From Lysobacteraceae bacterium PS02340 (GTDB lineage Bacteria; Pseudomonadota; Gammaproteobacteria; Xanthomonadales; Xanthomonadaceae), in the NCBI GenBank assembly GCA_029959605.1, contig JASCOC010000004.1, positions 1 to 64,000 of the forward strand: 64,000 bases of DNA, read 5' to 3'. The notes under the pieces were generated by a model. It did no database searches, was not told the DNA's origin, and worked only from the letters and a program-made list of their open reading frames with translations. Shown in pieces: positions 43,625-52,952 of the stretch (positions are counted from its first letter, which is position 1; each line of letters begins with the position of its first letter). The translations under genes were made by a program, and so were the position numbers.

Positions 43625-45310
43625 ATGGCGCTTCGCGCACGTCCATTGAGTTCTGCGCAGGCGATGCGCTTCACGCAGGCGATCACGTGGTTGCAGTCTG
43701 GGCGGCATCCACAGGCATTGGCCATCGCTGAAACACTGGTCGAAGAAGCGTCCTTGGCAGCGGACGCCTGGCAGTTGCTGGGCATGTGTCTGGCCGATAG
43801 CGGACAAGCGGCACGGTCCGATGCCGCGTTCGAGCACGCGCTCGGTCTGGCGCCGGGCAACATCTCGGTTTCTCGTAACTACGGCGTGTGTCTCGCGCTC
43901 CGCGGCAAATCATTGCGGGCCCAAGACCAGTTTGATGCAGCGGCACCCGTATTGCGCAAGGCGCTGGCTTTGTCGGATGAACTGGTCTCGGCTTGGGTGG
44001 ATCTGGGCGTGGTACTGCGTCGTCTGGGGCGCATCGATGAATCCCTCGCTGCGCTCCAGCGCGCCAAGCAGATGCTTGAAGCGCGCGGCGCCCATACGTT
44101 CGAAGTGTGTGACGCGATCAACGGTGTGCTTGCGGATGCCGGACGCCCGGCAGACGCGCTGGCAGGTGCGCGCGAACTGGTGGCCACGCATCCGGATCAT
44201 GCGCGCGCGCACGAAACATTGAGCAATCTTCTCTGGGAGCATGGTGAGCGACACGCGCCGGGTGAGGATCCGCTTTCGGAATTCCGAATCGCAGCGCGGG
44301 CGCAGCTGGACAACAAGCCTCTGCAGCTGTCATTCGCACGCATGTTGCTTGGCGCGCAGCGGGCGCATGAGGCCCTCGTCGTGCTTCACCCGCTACGCAA
44401 GCGCGAGCCTGATGACCCATTGCTGGCCTGGTTTGCCGCAGATGCACTCGATGCACTGCAAGAGCGCGAGCAGGCGACCCGCTTGTATGACGCAGCTTCG
44501 CGGGGCGTGTTGGCCGAGCTGCCGGAATTTCTGAATGCACGTGCTCGGCATGCGTTTCGCACACAGCGATTCGATCTCGCGGCACGTTGCGCAGAGACCG
44601 TAGTCAGCCGCGATCCTGTCAATCAGGAGGGCTGGTGTCACCTAAGCACCGCGTGGCGCCTGATGGGCGACGCGCGTGAGCATTGGCTGTGCGATTACGA
44701 AGCGCTGGTAGGCGATGTCGAAGTTCTGCCGCCGCAGGGATATGCCGACATGACGAGCTTTCTGGCGTCGCTTGGCACCGTGCTGGAAGGCATGCACACC
44801 GCCAGCCGGGGGCCTGTGAACCAGAGTGTGCGTGGTGGCTCGCAGACTGCCGGTCAACTGTTCGGACGCGACATTCCGGTCATCCGGGAAGCGGAAGACG
44901 CGCTGCGGATCGCTGTGGAGCGCTGGTTGACGAACTTGCCAGACCGCGCCGGTCACCCGTTCCTGGCGCGAAAAGAGCGGAGTGTGCAGTGCGTCGGATC
45001 TTGGTCGGTACGGCTGAAGGCGTCGGGGCGCCACGCCAATCATCTGCATCCGAAGGGCTGGGCGAGTTCTGCGTTCTATGTCGCGCTTCCGGACGAGATG
45101 CTCGCGGGTGACGCGCCGTCGCGAGCGGGATGGCTTCAGCTCGGACAGCCGATGGAAAGCCTGGAGCTCGACCTGCCGCCGCGTCGCCTGGTTCAACCAC
45201 GACCCGGCCATCTCGCGCTGTTTCCCTCTTACATGTGGCATGGAACACTCCCGTTCGAATCGGACGCATGCCGATTGACCGTCGCGTTCGATATGCAGCC
45301 CAGGCGCTAG
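43625..45310 (+). CDS. TPR protein fused to a 2OG-Fe(II) oxygenase domain (TIGR02466/PF13759-like)
   Basis: A 561-aa protein. Residues 10-360 carry many TPR units (WQLLGMCLADSGQAARSDAAFEHALGLAP and following). The C-terminal 200 residues resemble the putative 2OG-Fe(II) oxygenase family: metal ligands are probably in NHLHPKGWASSAFYV (His473 or His475) and FPSYMWHGT (His539), with a later Arg (CRLTVAFD) for 2-oxoglutarate. It is cytoplasmic. The gene starts 11 bp after the small exported protein, so it is in the same operon as the other TPR-hydroxylase. The two enzymes belong to different families. Confidence 0.88.
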   Translation: MALRARPLSSAQAMRFTQAITWLQSGRHPQALAIAETLVEEASLAADAWQLLGMCLADSGQAARSDAAFEHALGLAPGNISVSRNYGVCLALRGKSLRAQDQFDAAAPVLRKALALSDELVSAWVDLGVVLRRLGRIDESLAALQRAKQMLEARGAHTFEVCDAINGVLADAGRPADALAGARELVATHPDHARAHETLSNLLWEHGERHAPGEDPLSEFRIAARAQLDNKPLQLSFARMLLGAQRAHEALVVLHPLRKREPDDPLLAWFAADALDALQEREQATRLYDAASRGVLAELPEFLNARARHAFRTQRFDLAARCAETVVSRDPVNQEGWCHLSTAWRLMGDAREHWLCDYEALVGDVEVLPPQGYADMTSFLASLGTVLEGMHTASRGPVNQSVRGGSQTAGQLFGRDIPVIREAEDALRIAVERWLTNLPDRAGHPFLARKERSVQCVGSWSVRLKASGRHANHLHPKGWASSAFYVALPDEMLAGDAPSRAGWLQLGQPMESLELDLPPRRLVQPRPGHLALFPSYMWHGTLPFESDACRLTVAFDMQPRR

Positions 45311-45512
45311 GGCGTGCGTTCCGTGATTCGCGAAGCCTTTTGCGCTGCGGATAATGTCGTGCAACGCTGTGCAGCGTGCTTCAGTGCGCTGAATTCGCCC
45401 CGCGTCAATGCGTGGAGCGCGGGCGGATTCGGGGCGATCCGTGGTTTGATCGCATTGGCGATTTCTCTTGGCTCTTCCGTCGCGATTTTCCAGACTCTGC
45501 AGAGGTACCGAA

Positions 45513-45881
45513 ATGCACCGCAATTCTGATGGTTCAAGTCGTCTGCCTGAATTTCCCGCGCGCAGGCCCCGATCGCGTGGGCATGTGTATTGGCTACCGC
45601 TGGCCGTCCTAATCACTGGTGTGCTGTCTTCGGCACCAGCGGCTGCGCAGGAAGCGCAAGGGGCGCAGAAGGCAGAAGAGGCTGCTGTCACCCCATCCGC
45701 GATGCCCACAGGTTCCGGCAGGAGTGCGAGGGTGTGCCGATATGAAGATGTCACTGGCAGCCGAATGGGAAAACGGGTGTGCCGCACGTCTGAGCAGTGG
45801 GAAGCGCGCGAGAGATCGGCCAAGGCGGCGGTGCGTGAACTGGACAACAAACCAGTGGCCGGATATTTGAACGAGGAGTAG
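45513..45881 (+). CDS. Small exported Cys-pair protein
   Basis: A 122-aa protein. ATG 45513 has AGAGG seven bases upstream. An N-terminal basic stretch precedes a hydrophobic signal segment (YWLPLAVLITGVLSSAPAAAQ). The mature part contains VCRYEDVTGSRMGKRVCRTSEQWEARE, a short motif with two Cys about 15 apart that recurs in small exported proteins of Xanthomonadaceae. It ends about 200 bp before a bidirectional terminator. Function unknown. Confidence 0.72.
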   Translation: MHRNSDGSSRLPEFPARRPRSRGHVYWLPLAVLITGVLSSAPAAAQEAQGAQKAEEAAVTPSAMPTGSGRSARVCRYEDVTGSRMGKRVCRTSEQWEARERSAKAAVRELDNKPVAGYLNEE

Positions 45882-46092
45882 TGGGTGTTGAATACTGGCC
45901 AGCGTGCTGGTTTATGCCGCAGCGCACCCGGCGCTCGTGTGAGGCAGTGATCTACGGGCTTCCACACAAAGATCACATTGGAGCGCTCACCAGCTTCTCT
46001 GTCTGCGCAAGTCACTAAATTGCTTCGATCGCGGTGGCTGCATGTTTTTCTTGCGGCGCCTGTTAGGCGCCCGATTCAGAGCCAACAAAAAC

Positions 46093-46121
46093 GCGGCGGG
46101 CCGAGGCCCGCCGCTTTTTTT
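46093..46121. terminator. Bidirectional terminator between the oxygenase operon and the TonB receptor
   Basis: A perfect 9-bp stem GCGGCGGGC/GCCCGCCGC with a 4-nt loop, T7 on the right (46115-46121) and A5 on the left (46087-46091). It can stop transcripts from both strands. The rest of 45882-46136 shows no gene. Confidence 0.93.
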
Positions 46122-46136
46122 GGAGCGTACCTGTAA

Positions 46137-49031
46137 TCAGAACTTCAGCGATACGCTGCCGAAGAAGTACCGACCGACCTGATCGTAGCCACCCAATGCG
46201 TTGGCATTGGCAGCCAGGCCGCTATCGCCGACGAACACAGGTTCCTTGTCGAGCACATTGTTCACGCCCAGCGACACCACCGCCGGACCAAAGCTCACGC
46301 TGCCGTTCAGATCGAGATAGCTGTAGGACGGCACGCCGTTTTCGATCCAGATCACGCCGTCCTCGATCGCGCTGCCATCGACGTCCTTGTAGTCCATCTC
46401 GCCGATGTAACGCCAGCGCAGACCAAGTGCGTAGCGGTCCCACGAGTAGCGCGCTGCGGCAATGTGCCGCCACTTCGGCGTCTGGCACAGGAACGTGTCG
46501 TTCACAAGACCCTTGCAGTCATAGCCGGTGCTCGGCTCGGAATCGAGCGTCTGGGTGTAGTCCTTGAGGACATAGTTGCCGCCCAGCGTGGTGGTCAGGC
46601 GCCCCGGCCCCACCGACAGCGAGTAGCTGGCAGAGAGATCCAGACCATTGCGCTTGTAGATGCCGATGTTGTCGGGGAGGTTGTTGATGTTGCCGGTTGC
46701 CGGATCGGATGCCTGGCCCACCCAGAGGTCGTAATCGCCTGAGCGTGCGTCCCGATTGATGCGGTCACAGTACAGATTCTGCTCCATGCAGAGGATCTGG
46801 ATCGTGTTGTAGCCGATGCCCGCAATCGCGCCCTCGATCTTCACGCTGTACCAGTCCAGGGACAGATTGAGATCCTCGATGGGCTCGACCGCGAAGCCCA
46901 CTGTGTAGGTGTCTGCGATCTCGGGAGCGAGACTCGGGTTGCCGCCGGTAATGTTGTTGTACTGGTTCGCGGGATTGCTCGGCACGTTGCCGTAGACCGC
47001 GAGCGGAACACCTGCCCGCGCGCACTGTTCGGCGGTGTAGCTGGGCGCCGCGCCCGCGCAGAGATCCGTACCACCGCTATTGAGTGCAATGCGCTGCGGA
47101 TAGTAGAGGTCATTGAGGCTCGGTGCGCGCACGGCGCGGTTGTAGCCGGCACGTACGAGGAGCTTGCTGTCGAGGAAGGAGCTGCTCAGGCCGAGCTTGT
47201 AGGTGTCGTAGTTGCCCGAGGTGTCGTCGTCGGAATACCGATAGCCGAGCGACGCATCGAGGCGGTTGAATGCGCCGCTGCCCACGAAGATGGGAAGCGC
47301 GGCTTCGAGGAAGAAGTCGTTCACGGTGTTGGACGCGTTCACCGGGAGGCTCGCGGCGCCCGCACCCGCGAAGTTGCCCGCGGCCGAGTCGCCGTCATAC
47401 TCCGTGGCGTAGGAGTAATCGCGACGTTCCATACCGAACGCCAGCCCGATCTCCTCACCATCCGCGCTCGGGAAGCCGAAGCCGAGGTACCCATTTGCTT
47501 CCGCCGAAAATGCGCGATAGCTGGTCTTGTAGATGCTGAAGCTGGTGCCTGCCATCGCATCGGCCGCTTCCTGGCTGATGTCGTTGTTCCAGATGTCGTA
47601 AAGGGTGCAGCCCGGGAAGGTGCCGTAGACCGGGTCGCTGCAGCCGAGAGCTGCGGCGGCGATTCGGCTGTTGAGGAAATCGTTCTTGCCGATATCGATG
47701 GTCTTGGTCTTGCCCGACAGCAGCGACACGTCGTAGGTCCACGAAGAGTCGAAGAACGCGCCGCGTACACCGGTGGTGATGCGATGGGTGGTGTCGTCGC
47801 TCAGGTGGATGCGCGGGCCGCCTTCCACGTTGCGCTTGTAGAGCGTGACGCGCGCCTGCGGCGTGGTGACGCCGGTGTCTGCGCAGAGCGTGCCGATCAG
47901 GGGGTTGTCGCAAGCCACGTTGACAGGAACGCCGAATGCGCCGGACTCCGCGATCTGCTGATCGGAGCTGCGCTCGAGGAACAGCGCTTCGATGTAGGGC
48001 TCGAAGTGCTCATTGATCTCGAAGCTTCCCATGAAGCCCGCGGTCACGCGTTTGTCCGGCCGCTGGTAGAAGTTGATCGGTGCGTAGTTATAGATCGGAA
48101 AGCCGTTTTCGTAGCCACTGCCGTTGTACACGAAGTTGGCATCCGTGCCCTGGGGCCATGGAACCACGGCACCATTCGCGAACTGGTTGACCAGGAAGCG
48201 GCCGGGATCGGCAGTGCCTGACCCGCCGCACTGCGGCGCGTCGAAGTAGACCGCGCAGCTGGAATAGTCACGTTGGCCCTGGTAGAGGGCATCGTTCTCG
48301 CGCCAGGTCAGCCAGCCGACCGCGTGGCCCCTGTTGTCGGCGAAGCTGCCGCCAAGCACCACCTCGGCGTTGCGGCTGATTCCGTCGAAGCCCGAGTCGC
48401 CGGTGGGATAGTCGAACCCGCTTTCTTCGTTGAGCGCCTGGATCGCGCGATTGTCGTTGTTGTGCTGGTATGCGGAGTAACCCAGATTGAAGCTGGCGCC
48501 TTCGAATTTGTCGTCAAGGACGAAGTTCACGACGCCGGCAACGGCGTCGGCACCGTAAACGGCGGACGCACCGCCAGACAGGATGTCGACGCGCCGGATG
48601 AGTGCGGCCGGTACGATCGAAGGATCGGTCACTTCGTTGCGGCTAGCCGGAAGGCGACGACCGTTGACAAGAGTAAGCGTTCGCTGCGGGCCGAGACCAC
48701 GCATCGAAATAGTCGCGTGACCGAAAGAGCCGTTGTTCTCGAAGTTGTCGAAGCTCAGATCGATCTGCGGCGACTGGTTGACCAGGTCTTCGACGGTCGT
48801 CGCGCCATAGGTGGTGAATTCTTCACCGCTGATTTCCGTAATCGGGCTCGAAGCCGTGAAGGTCTGGCTTTTGATGCGTGAGCCGGTGACCGTGATCGTG
48901 TCGAGTTCAGTAGCACTAGCGGCTTCTGGCGCGTCCTGGGCAAGCGCGACGCCGGTACCGGCAACGCTGGTCATACCTGCGATCAGCGCGAATGTGATCG
49001 CATCTCGCAGCCTGTTGGTCTTCAAGATCAT
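46137..49031 (-). CDS. TonB-dependent receptor (large, oligosaccharide/peptide-type)
   Basis: A 964-aa outer-membrane receptor. The signal peptide ends near ALAQD, then the TonB box ELDTITVTGSRIKSQ, and the plug (EFTTYGATTVEDLVNQSPQID; DILSGGASAVYGADAVAGVVNFVLDD). The 22-strand barrel follows and ends VGRYFFGSVSLKF with terminal Phe. GGAGAG precedes the ATG. The VTGSRI opening and Ala-Val-Tyr-Gly-Ala plug are those of the big Xanthomonas/Caulobacter TBDR expansions rather than siderophore receptors. Cys pairs in extracellular-loop-like regions are numerous. No Fur box was recognised upstream. It converges with the oxygenase operon. Confidence 0.95.
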   Translation of the reverse strand: MILKTNRLRDAITFALIAGMTSVAGTGVALAQDAPEAASATELDTITVTGSRIKSQTFTASSPITEISGEEFTTYGATTVEDLVNQSPQIDLSFDNFENNGSFGHATISMRGLGPQRTLTLVNGRRLPASRNEVTDPSIVPAALIRRVDILSGGASAVYGADAVAGVVNFVLDDKFEGASFNLGYSAYQHNNDNRAIQALNEESGFDYPTGDSGFDGISRNAEVVLGGSFADNRGHAVGWLTWRENDALYQGQRDYSSCAVYFDAPQCGGSGTADPGRFLVNQFANGAVVPWPQGTDANFVYNGSGYENGFPIYNYAPINFYQRPDKRVTAGFMGSFEINEHFEPYIEALFLERSSDQQIAESGAFGVPVNVACDNPLIGTLCADTGVTTPQARVTLYKRNVEGGPRIHLSDDTTHRITTGVRGAFFDSSWTYDVSLLSGKTKTIDIGKNDFLNSRIAAAALGCSDPVYGTFPGCTLYDIWNNDISQEAADAMAGTSFSIYKTSYRAFSAEANGYLGFGFPSADGEEIGLAFGMERRDYSYATEYDGDSAAGNFAGAGAASLPVNASNTVNDFFLEAALPIFVGSGAFNRLDASLGYRYSDDDTSGNYDTYKLGLSSSFLDSKLLVRAGYNRAVRAPSLNDLYYPQRIALNSGGTDLCAGAAPSYTAEQCARAGVPLAVYGNVPSNPANQYNNITGGNPSLAPEIADTYTVGFAVEPIEDLNLSLDWYSVKIEGAIAGIGYNTIQILCMEQNLYCDRINRDARSGDYDLWVGQASDPATGNINNLPDNIGIYKRNGLDLSASYSLSVGPGRLTTTLGGNYVLKDYTQTLDSEPSTGYDCKGLVNDTFLCQTPKWRHIAAARYSWDRYALGLRWRYIGEMDYKDVDGSAIEDGVIWIENGVPSYSYLDLNGSVSFGPAVVSLGVNNVLDKEPVFVGDSGLAANANALGGYDQVGRYFFGSVSLKF

Positions 49032-49293
49032 CTCTCTCTCCAGTGAGTCGTGGGATATCTCCGGCGAAACCTGCCACCAGCGCCAAGCTGGACGCCAAAA
49101 ACGGCAAATTCGGACTCGATACTATCGAGAAGATGCAATAAATTAAAGTGGCGTTAAGAAATGGTGTGGCCTTAACAAATTCAACGTGTTAGCCGCGCAA
49201 GACAGGCACGCCCATATTTCCGGAATCGCCCAGCAGGCGATTACAGATCGGAGAATCGTTGAATGAATGACGTCTAGGAGCTGAGTCGAAAAC

Positions 49294-50145
49294 TCAGAGA
49301 TCCTGCTGGTACCGGATGTACGGCACCGCGCCCTCGTCGTCCGCGTTCTCGGTCATCTTCGAGAACGGGTTCTTGCCGCGGGTGATCACGTTGTCGGCGC
49401 CGACCGTGAGCTGGCCGCTCCACGGGGTGCGCCAGCTGACGCCGAGGCCGACGCCTTCCCATTTCGGAAGGCCGGGGGTGTCGACAACCTGGCCGACGAT
49501 GTTGGCGCTGAAACGGCCGATGCCGCCGCCGACGCTGAGGCTGCGGCTGGTCCAGTGGTCGCTGAGCGTGGCGGGCGCGGCGGATGTCGGGATCAGCGTG
49601 GCCTTGGCCAGGGTGCCGGCAAGCGACACATAGGCGTCGTCGCCGATGTCTTTCTTGGCGAAGACGGTCAGATCATGGAGATCGACCTGGCCGGCCGACG
49701 CGACCCGCGACGGGCTGAGGAAGCCGGGCAGGGTGTCGCGGCCTTCGCCGAGGGTCAGGCCGACACCGCCGCCGGGGCGGCTCAGGCTGGCCGTCGCGCT
49801 GGCGCGGCGTGCGCCGGGCGTGTTGTCGCCGACCGAAGCCAACTGGCAGTTGCGCGCCAGGCTGCTGACGGCGCCGTTGAAGCTGCTGCCGGGGCTGCAG
49901 AGCAGGGCGAGCGAGCTGCCGGATTCGAGGCCGAAGGCGGCGTCGAACTGGCTTTCGCCGAAGCGCCAGCGACGGCTCGACTGGTTGGCGGTCGCGGGTT
50001 CGAGCACCAGGAAGGCCTCGACCTTGCCGGACGTATCGAGCACGGGGAGCACGGTCTGGTTGCGCTTTTCCTGCGCGGCCGCGCCCGAGGCCGCCGCGAG
50101 GGCGAGACCGAGGGCAAATACGAGGCGCGTGACAGGCATTCGCAT
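49294..50145 (-). CDS. Exported beta-rich protein, hypothetical
   Basis: A 283-aa protein with a signal peptide (PVTRLVFALGLALAAASGAAAQ). The mature part is Gly/Ser/Ala-rich with alternating hydrophobic strands (LSVGGGIGRFSANIVGQVV; GVGLGVSWRTPWSGQLTVGADNVI), suggesting an outer-membrane beta-barrel or surface protein. It ends GAVPYIRYQQDL, without a terminal Phe. Possible starts are 50145 and 50139; the longer frame to 50226 is unlikely. I do not recognise the family. The 262-bp spacer 49032-49293 on its 3' side holds the AT-rich promoter region of the TonB receptor. Confidence 0.78.
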   Translation of the reverse strand: MRMPVTRLVFALGLALAAASGAAAQEKRNQTVLPVLDTSGKVEAFLVLEPATANQSSRRWRFGESQFDAAFGLESGSSLALLCSPGSSFNGAVSSLARNCQLASVGDNTPGARRASATASLSRPGGGVGLTLGEGRDTLPGFLSPSRVASAGQVDLHDLTVFAKKDIGDDAYVSLAGTLAKATLIPTSAAPATLSDHWTSRSLSVGGGIGRFSANIVGQVVDTPGLPKWEGVGLGVSWRTPWSGQLTVGADNVITRGKNPFSKMTENADDEGAVPYIRYQQDL

Positions 50146-50250
50146 GGCCGTTGTGACCCGGGCTCGGCCCGGAAGTTCCCCTATCGTTCGTTCCGGGACT
50201 CTAGAACATTTATATTTCTTTAACAATCGTCGCTTGGCGGCCGAACACTG

Positions 50251-51153
50251 TTATTGCAACCGCTCCGACACTTCGACATCGACACCGGGTGTTTCGAGCA
50301 ACTGGTCGATCTCTTCGGCACTGAACCCGTACGACTGCCCACAGAACTCGCAGATCACCTTGGCTTCCCCATCGACGACCGCGGCGCGGGCCTCGTCGGC
50401 CCCGAGCGAGACCAGCATCTCCTCGACGCGTCCCCGGGAGCAGGAGCAGCCGAATTCCAGTGCTCGTTCCCCGAGCAACTGCGGCGCATCTTCCGGAAAC
50501 AGGCGCGCCAGCAGGGTCTCGGTAGGCCATCGAAGCAGTTCCGTCGTCGACAGCGTGTCAAACAGGGCGCTGGCGCGGTTCCAGCCGTCATCGTCGCCGT
50601 CGTCGCCGGGCAGCTTCTGCAACATCAGGCCCGCGGCCTCGCCGCCGTCGACCGTCAGCAGGACGCGCGTGGGCAACTGTTCGGACTGGCGGAAATAATC
50701 CTCGAACGCGCCCGACAGCGACTCGGCCGCCAGTGCGACCAGGCCCTGATAGCGGTTGGGCTCGCGGTGCGGCGACGGGTTCTCGATCGTGATCGCCAGC
50801 AGCGCATCGTCGCCGAGCGCGCGCAGGTCGCGCGAGACGTCCGCGCCGTCGCCGTCGAAGCGGGCGATGCCGCGGATGGTGCCTGCCGCGGTGCATTCGG
50901 CGAACAGCGTGCGCATCGGGCCCGGTGCGCGCAGTTGCACCGACAGGCGGCCGTCGACCTTGGCGTGGCCGGTGAAGAGCGCCGACGCGACGCAGGCTTC
51001 ACCCAGCATCTCTTCGATCGCCGGTGGGTAATGGCCATTGGCGCGCACGGCCTGCCAGGCGTCGCGCAGATGGACGCGGACGCCGCGCACGCCGGCGGTC
51101 TGCAGAAGGAAGCGTGACAGGCGGTCGCTGTCGGGCTGGGCGATGTCGGTCAT
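50251..51153 (-). CDS. hslO: Redox-regulated chaperone Hsp33
   Basis: A 300-aa Hsp33. The C-terminal zinc switch has CSC ([16 protein letters not shown]) and CEFC ([12 protein letters not shown]), the four Cys that bind zinc when reduced. Oxidation by peroxide or hypochlorite plus unfolding activates the holdase. The N-terminal domain has the typical [24 protein letters not shown] 51153 is the family start. It is divergent from mtgA with 59 bp between, so their promoters overlap. Confidence 0.97.
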   Translation of the reverse strand: MTDIAQPDSDRLSRFLLQTAGVRGVRVHLRDAWQAVRANGHYPPAIEEMLGEACVASALFTGHAKVDGRLSVQLRAPGPMRTLFAECTAAGTIRGIARFDGDGADVSRDLRALGDDALLAITIENPSPHREPNRYQGLVALAAESLSGAFEDYFRQSEQLPTRVLLTVDGGEAAGLMLQKLPGDDGDDDGWNRASALFDTLSTTELLRWPTETLLARLFPEDAPQLLGERALEFGCSCSRGRVEEMLVSLGADEARAAVVDGEAKVICEFCGQSYGFSAEEIDQLLETPGVDVEVSERLQ

Positions 51154-51212
51154 GTCGGCTCGCAAAGGGATTTCGATTGGCGGCGTCGAGGGTGACCGAT
51201 AGAGTGGCCGCC

Positions 51213-51971
51213 ATGGAACAACCGGCTCTCCGACATGGGGACGGCACTGCCGTCCCGCAAGCACGCCCCTCGTCCACCCGTCGCTGGCTGCGCCGGCTGC
51301 TGTGGCTGGGCATTCTGCTCGCCGTGCTGCCGGTGTTGCAGGTCCTGACGCTGCGCTTCATCGATCCGCCGTTCTCGACCTTCATGGCGATCCGGCAGGT
51401 CGAAGCTTGGACCGGCGGCAAGCGTGATTTCAAGCTGTATTACCAGTGGCGCGACCTGGACCGCATCGCGTCTTCGCTGCCGGTGTCGGTGATCGCCGCC
51501 GAGGACCAGAATTTCGCCAGGCATCGCGGTTTCGATCTGGACGCGATCGAGAAGGCGCGCGCGCACAACGCCAGCGGCGGGCGCATGCGCGGTGCGAGCA
51601 CGATCAGCCAGCAGACGGCGAAGAACCTGTTCCTGTGGGGCGGACGCAGCTGGGTGCGCAAGGGTCTGGAGGCGTATTACACGCTGCTGATCGAAACGCT
51701 GTGGCCGAAGACGCGGATCCTCGAGGTCTACCTCAACGTCGCCGAATTCGGCGATGGCATCTACGGCGCGCAGGCTGCTGCGAAGCGGCACTTCGGCAAG
51801 GACGCCGCGCGCCTGAGCGCCGGCGAAAGCGCGCGGCTGGCGGCGGTGCTACCGAGTCCGCAGCGCTACAGCGCCTCGCGTCCCGGCCCGTACGTGCAGC
51901 GACGCGCGCAGTGGATCCAGCGCAATGCACGCCAGATCGGCGGCGAGTCGTATCTGGAGGCGCTCAAGTGA
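51213..51971 (+). CDS. mtgA: Monofunctional biosynthetic peptidoglycan transglycosylase
   Basis: A 252-aa GT51 enzyme that polymerises lipid II into glycan strands at the periplasmic face. One N-terminal membrane segment (residues about 26-46), then catalytic [14 protein letters not shown] (Glu97), [16 protein letters not shown] and [13 protein letters not shown], and the second catalytic region around [15 protein letters not shown]. No transpeptidase domain. Its stop overlaps the GTG start of the glycosyltransferase gene (GTGA at 51968-51971). Confidence 0.97.
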   Translation: MEQPALRHGDGTAVPQARPSSTRRWLRRLLWLGILLAVLPVLQVLTLRFIDPPFSTFMAIRQVEAWTGGKRDFKLYYQWRDLDRIASSLPVSVIAAEDQNFARHRGFDLDAIEKARAHNASGGRMRGASTISQQTAKNLFLWGGRSWVRKGLEAYYTLLIETLWPKTRILEVYLNVAEFGDGIYGAQAAAKRHFGKDAARLSAGESARLAAVLPSPQRYSASRPGPYVQRRAQWIQRNARQIGGESYLEALK

Positions 51972-52948
51972 GTGCGCACGATCGGCTGACCATCGTCATC
52001 GCCGCGTTCGACGAGGCGCATGCGTTGCCGATGCTGCATCCGCGCATCGCCGCGGTCATGGAGACGCTCGCCGCGGACGGCATCGACACGCGCGTGCTGT
52101 ATGTCGACGACGGCAGTGGCGACGCGACCTGGCAGGTCCTGCAGGGCATCGCAGCCGGCGACGCACGCGTGGCGCTGCTGCGGCTGTCGCGCAATTTCGG
52201 CAAGGAAGTCGCGCTGACCGCGGGCCTCGACATGGTGACCGACGGCGCGGCGATGATCCTCGATGCCGATGGCCAGGATCCGCCCGAACTGATTCCGCAG
52301 TTCGTCGCGCACTGGCGCAACGGCTACGACGACGTCCACGGCACGCGGCTGAGCCGTGAGGGCGAGAGCTGGCTCAAGCGCTCGACTGCCCATGTGTTCT
52401 ATCGCGTCATCCAGCGCCTCGCGAAAACGCCGGTGCCGGCCGACACCGGCGACTACAGGCTGTTGTCGCCACGCGCGCTGGACGCGTTACGCCAGTTGCG
52501 CGAACGGCACCGCTTCATGAAGGGGCTGTTCGGCTGGATCGGATTCAACCGCATCGCTGTGCCGTACGCGCGCGAGCAGCGGATTGCCGGACACACCAAG
52601 TTCGGATTCTGGCGTCTGTGGAATTTCGCGCTCGATGGCGTGACGAGCTTTTCGACCGCGCCCTTGCGCCTGGCGACCTACGTCGGCGTGTTCACCGCCT
52701 GCGGCGCGTTCGTGTTCGCGCTGTATGTGATCGGCAAGGCGCTGATGTACGGCGACCGCGTCGCGGGGTGGCCGACGATGATGGCTGTGATCCTGTTCCT
52801 CGGCGCGGTGCAACTGGTCGCGCTGGGCGTGATCGGCGAGTACCTGGGCCGCCTGTACGAGGAATCCAAGCAGCGCCCGCTCTACTTGGTGAGTGCCTGG
52901 CATCCGGCGCCCGGACCGGGCGCATTGGATCGGCTGTCCGACGTCTGA
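51968..52948 (+). CDS. GT2 glycosyltransferase (GtrB/DPM1-like, polyprenyl phosphate type)
   Basis: A 326-aa enzyme. The GT-A domain (1-230) has [41 protein letters not shown] and [12 protein letters not shown]; two C-terminal membrane segments (about 238-262 and 272-296) follow. This is the layout of bactoprenol glucosyl/undecaprenyl-phosphate sugar transferases (GtrB, ArnC, YkoT). It is translated from a GTG overlapping the mtgA stop. It would make a lipid-linked sugar for surface glycosylation; the flippase and final transferase are not here. Confidence 0.93.
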   Translation: MSAHDRLTIVIAAFDEAHALPMLHPRIAAVMETLAADGIDTRVLYVDDGSGDATWQVLQGIAAGDARVALLRLSRNFGKEVALTAGLDMVTDGAAMILDADGQDPPELIPQFVAHWRNGYDDVHGTRLSREGESWLKRSTAHVFYRVIQRLAKTPVPADTGDYRLLSPRALDALRQLRERHRFMKGLFGWIGFNRIAVPYAREQRIAGHTKFGFWRLWNFALDGVTSFSTAPLRLATYVGVFTACGAFVFALYVIGKALMYGDRVAGWPTMMAVILFLGAVQLVALGVIGEYLGRLYEESKQRPLYLVSAWHPAPGPGALDRLSDV

Positions 52949-52952
52949 TCGC

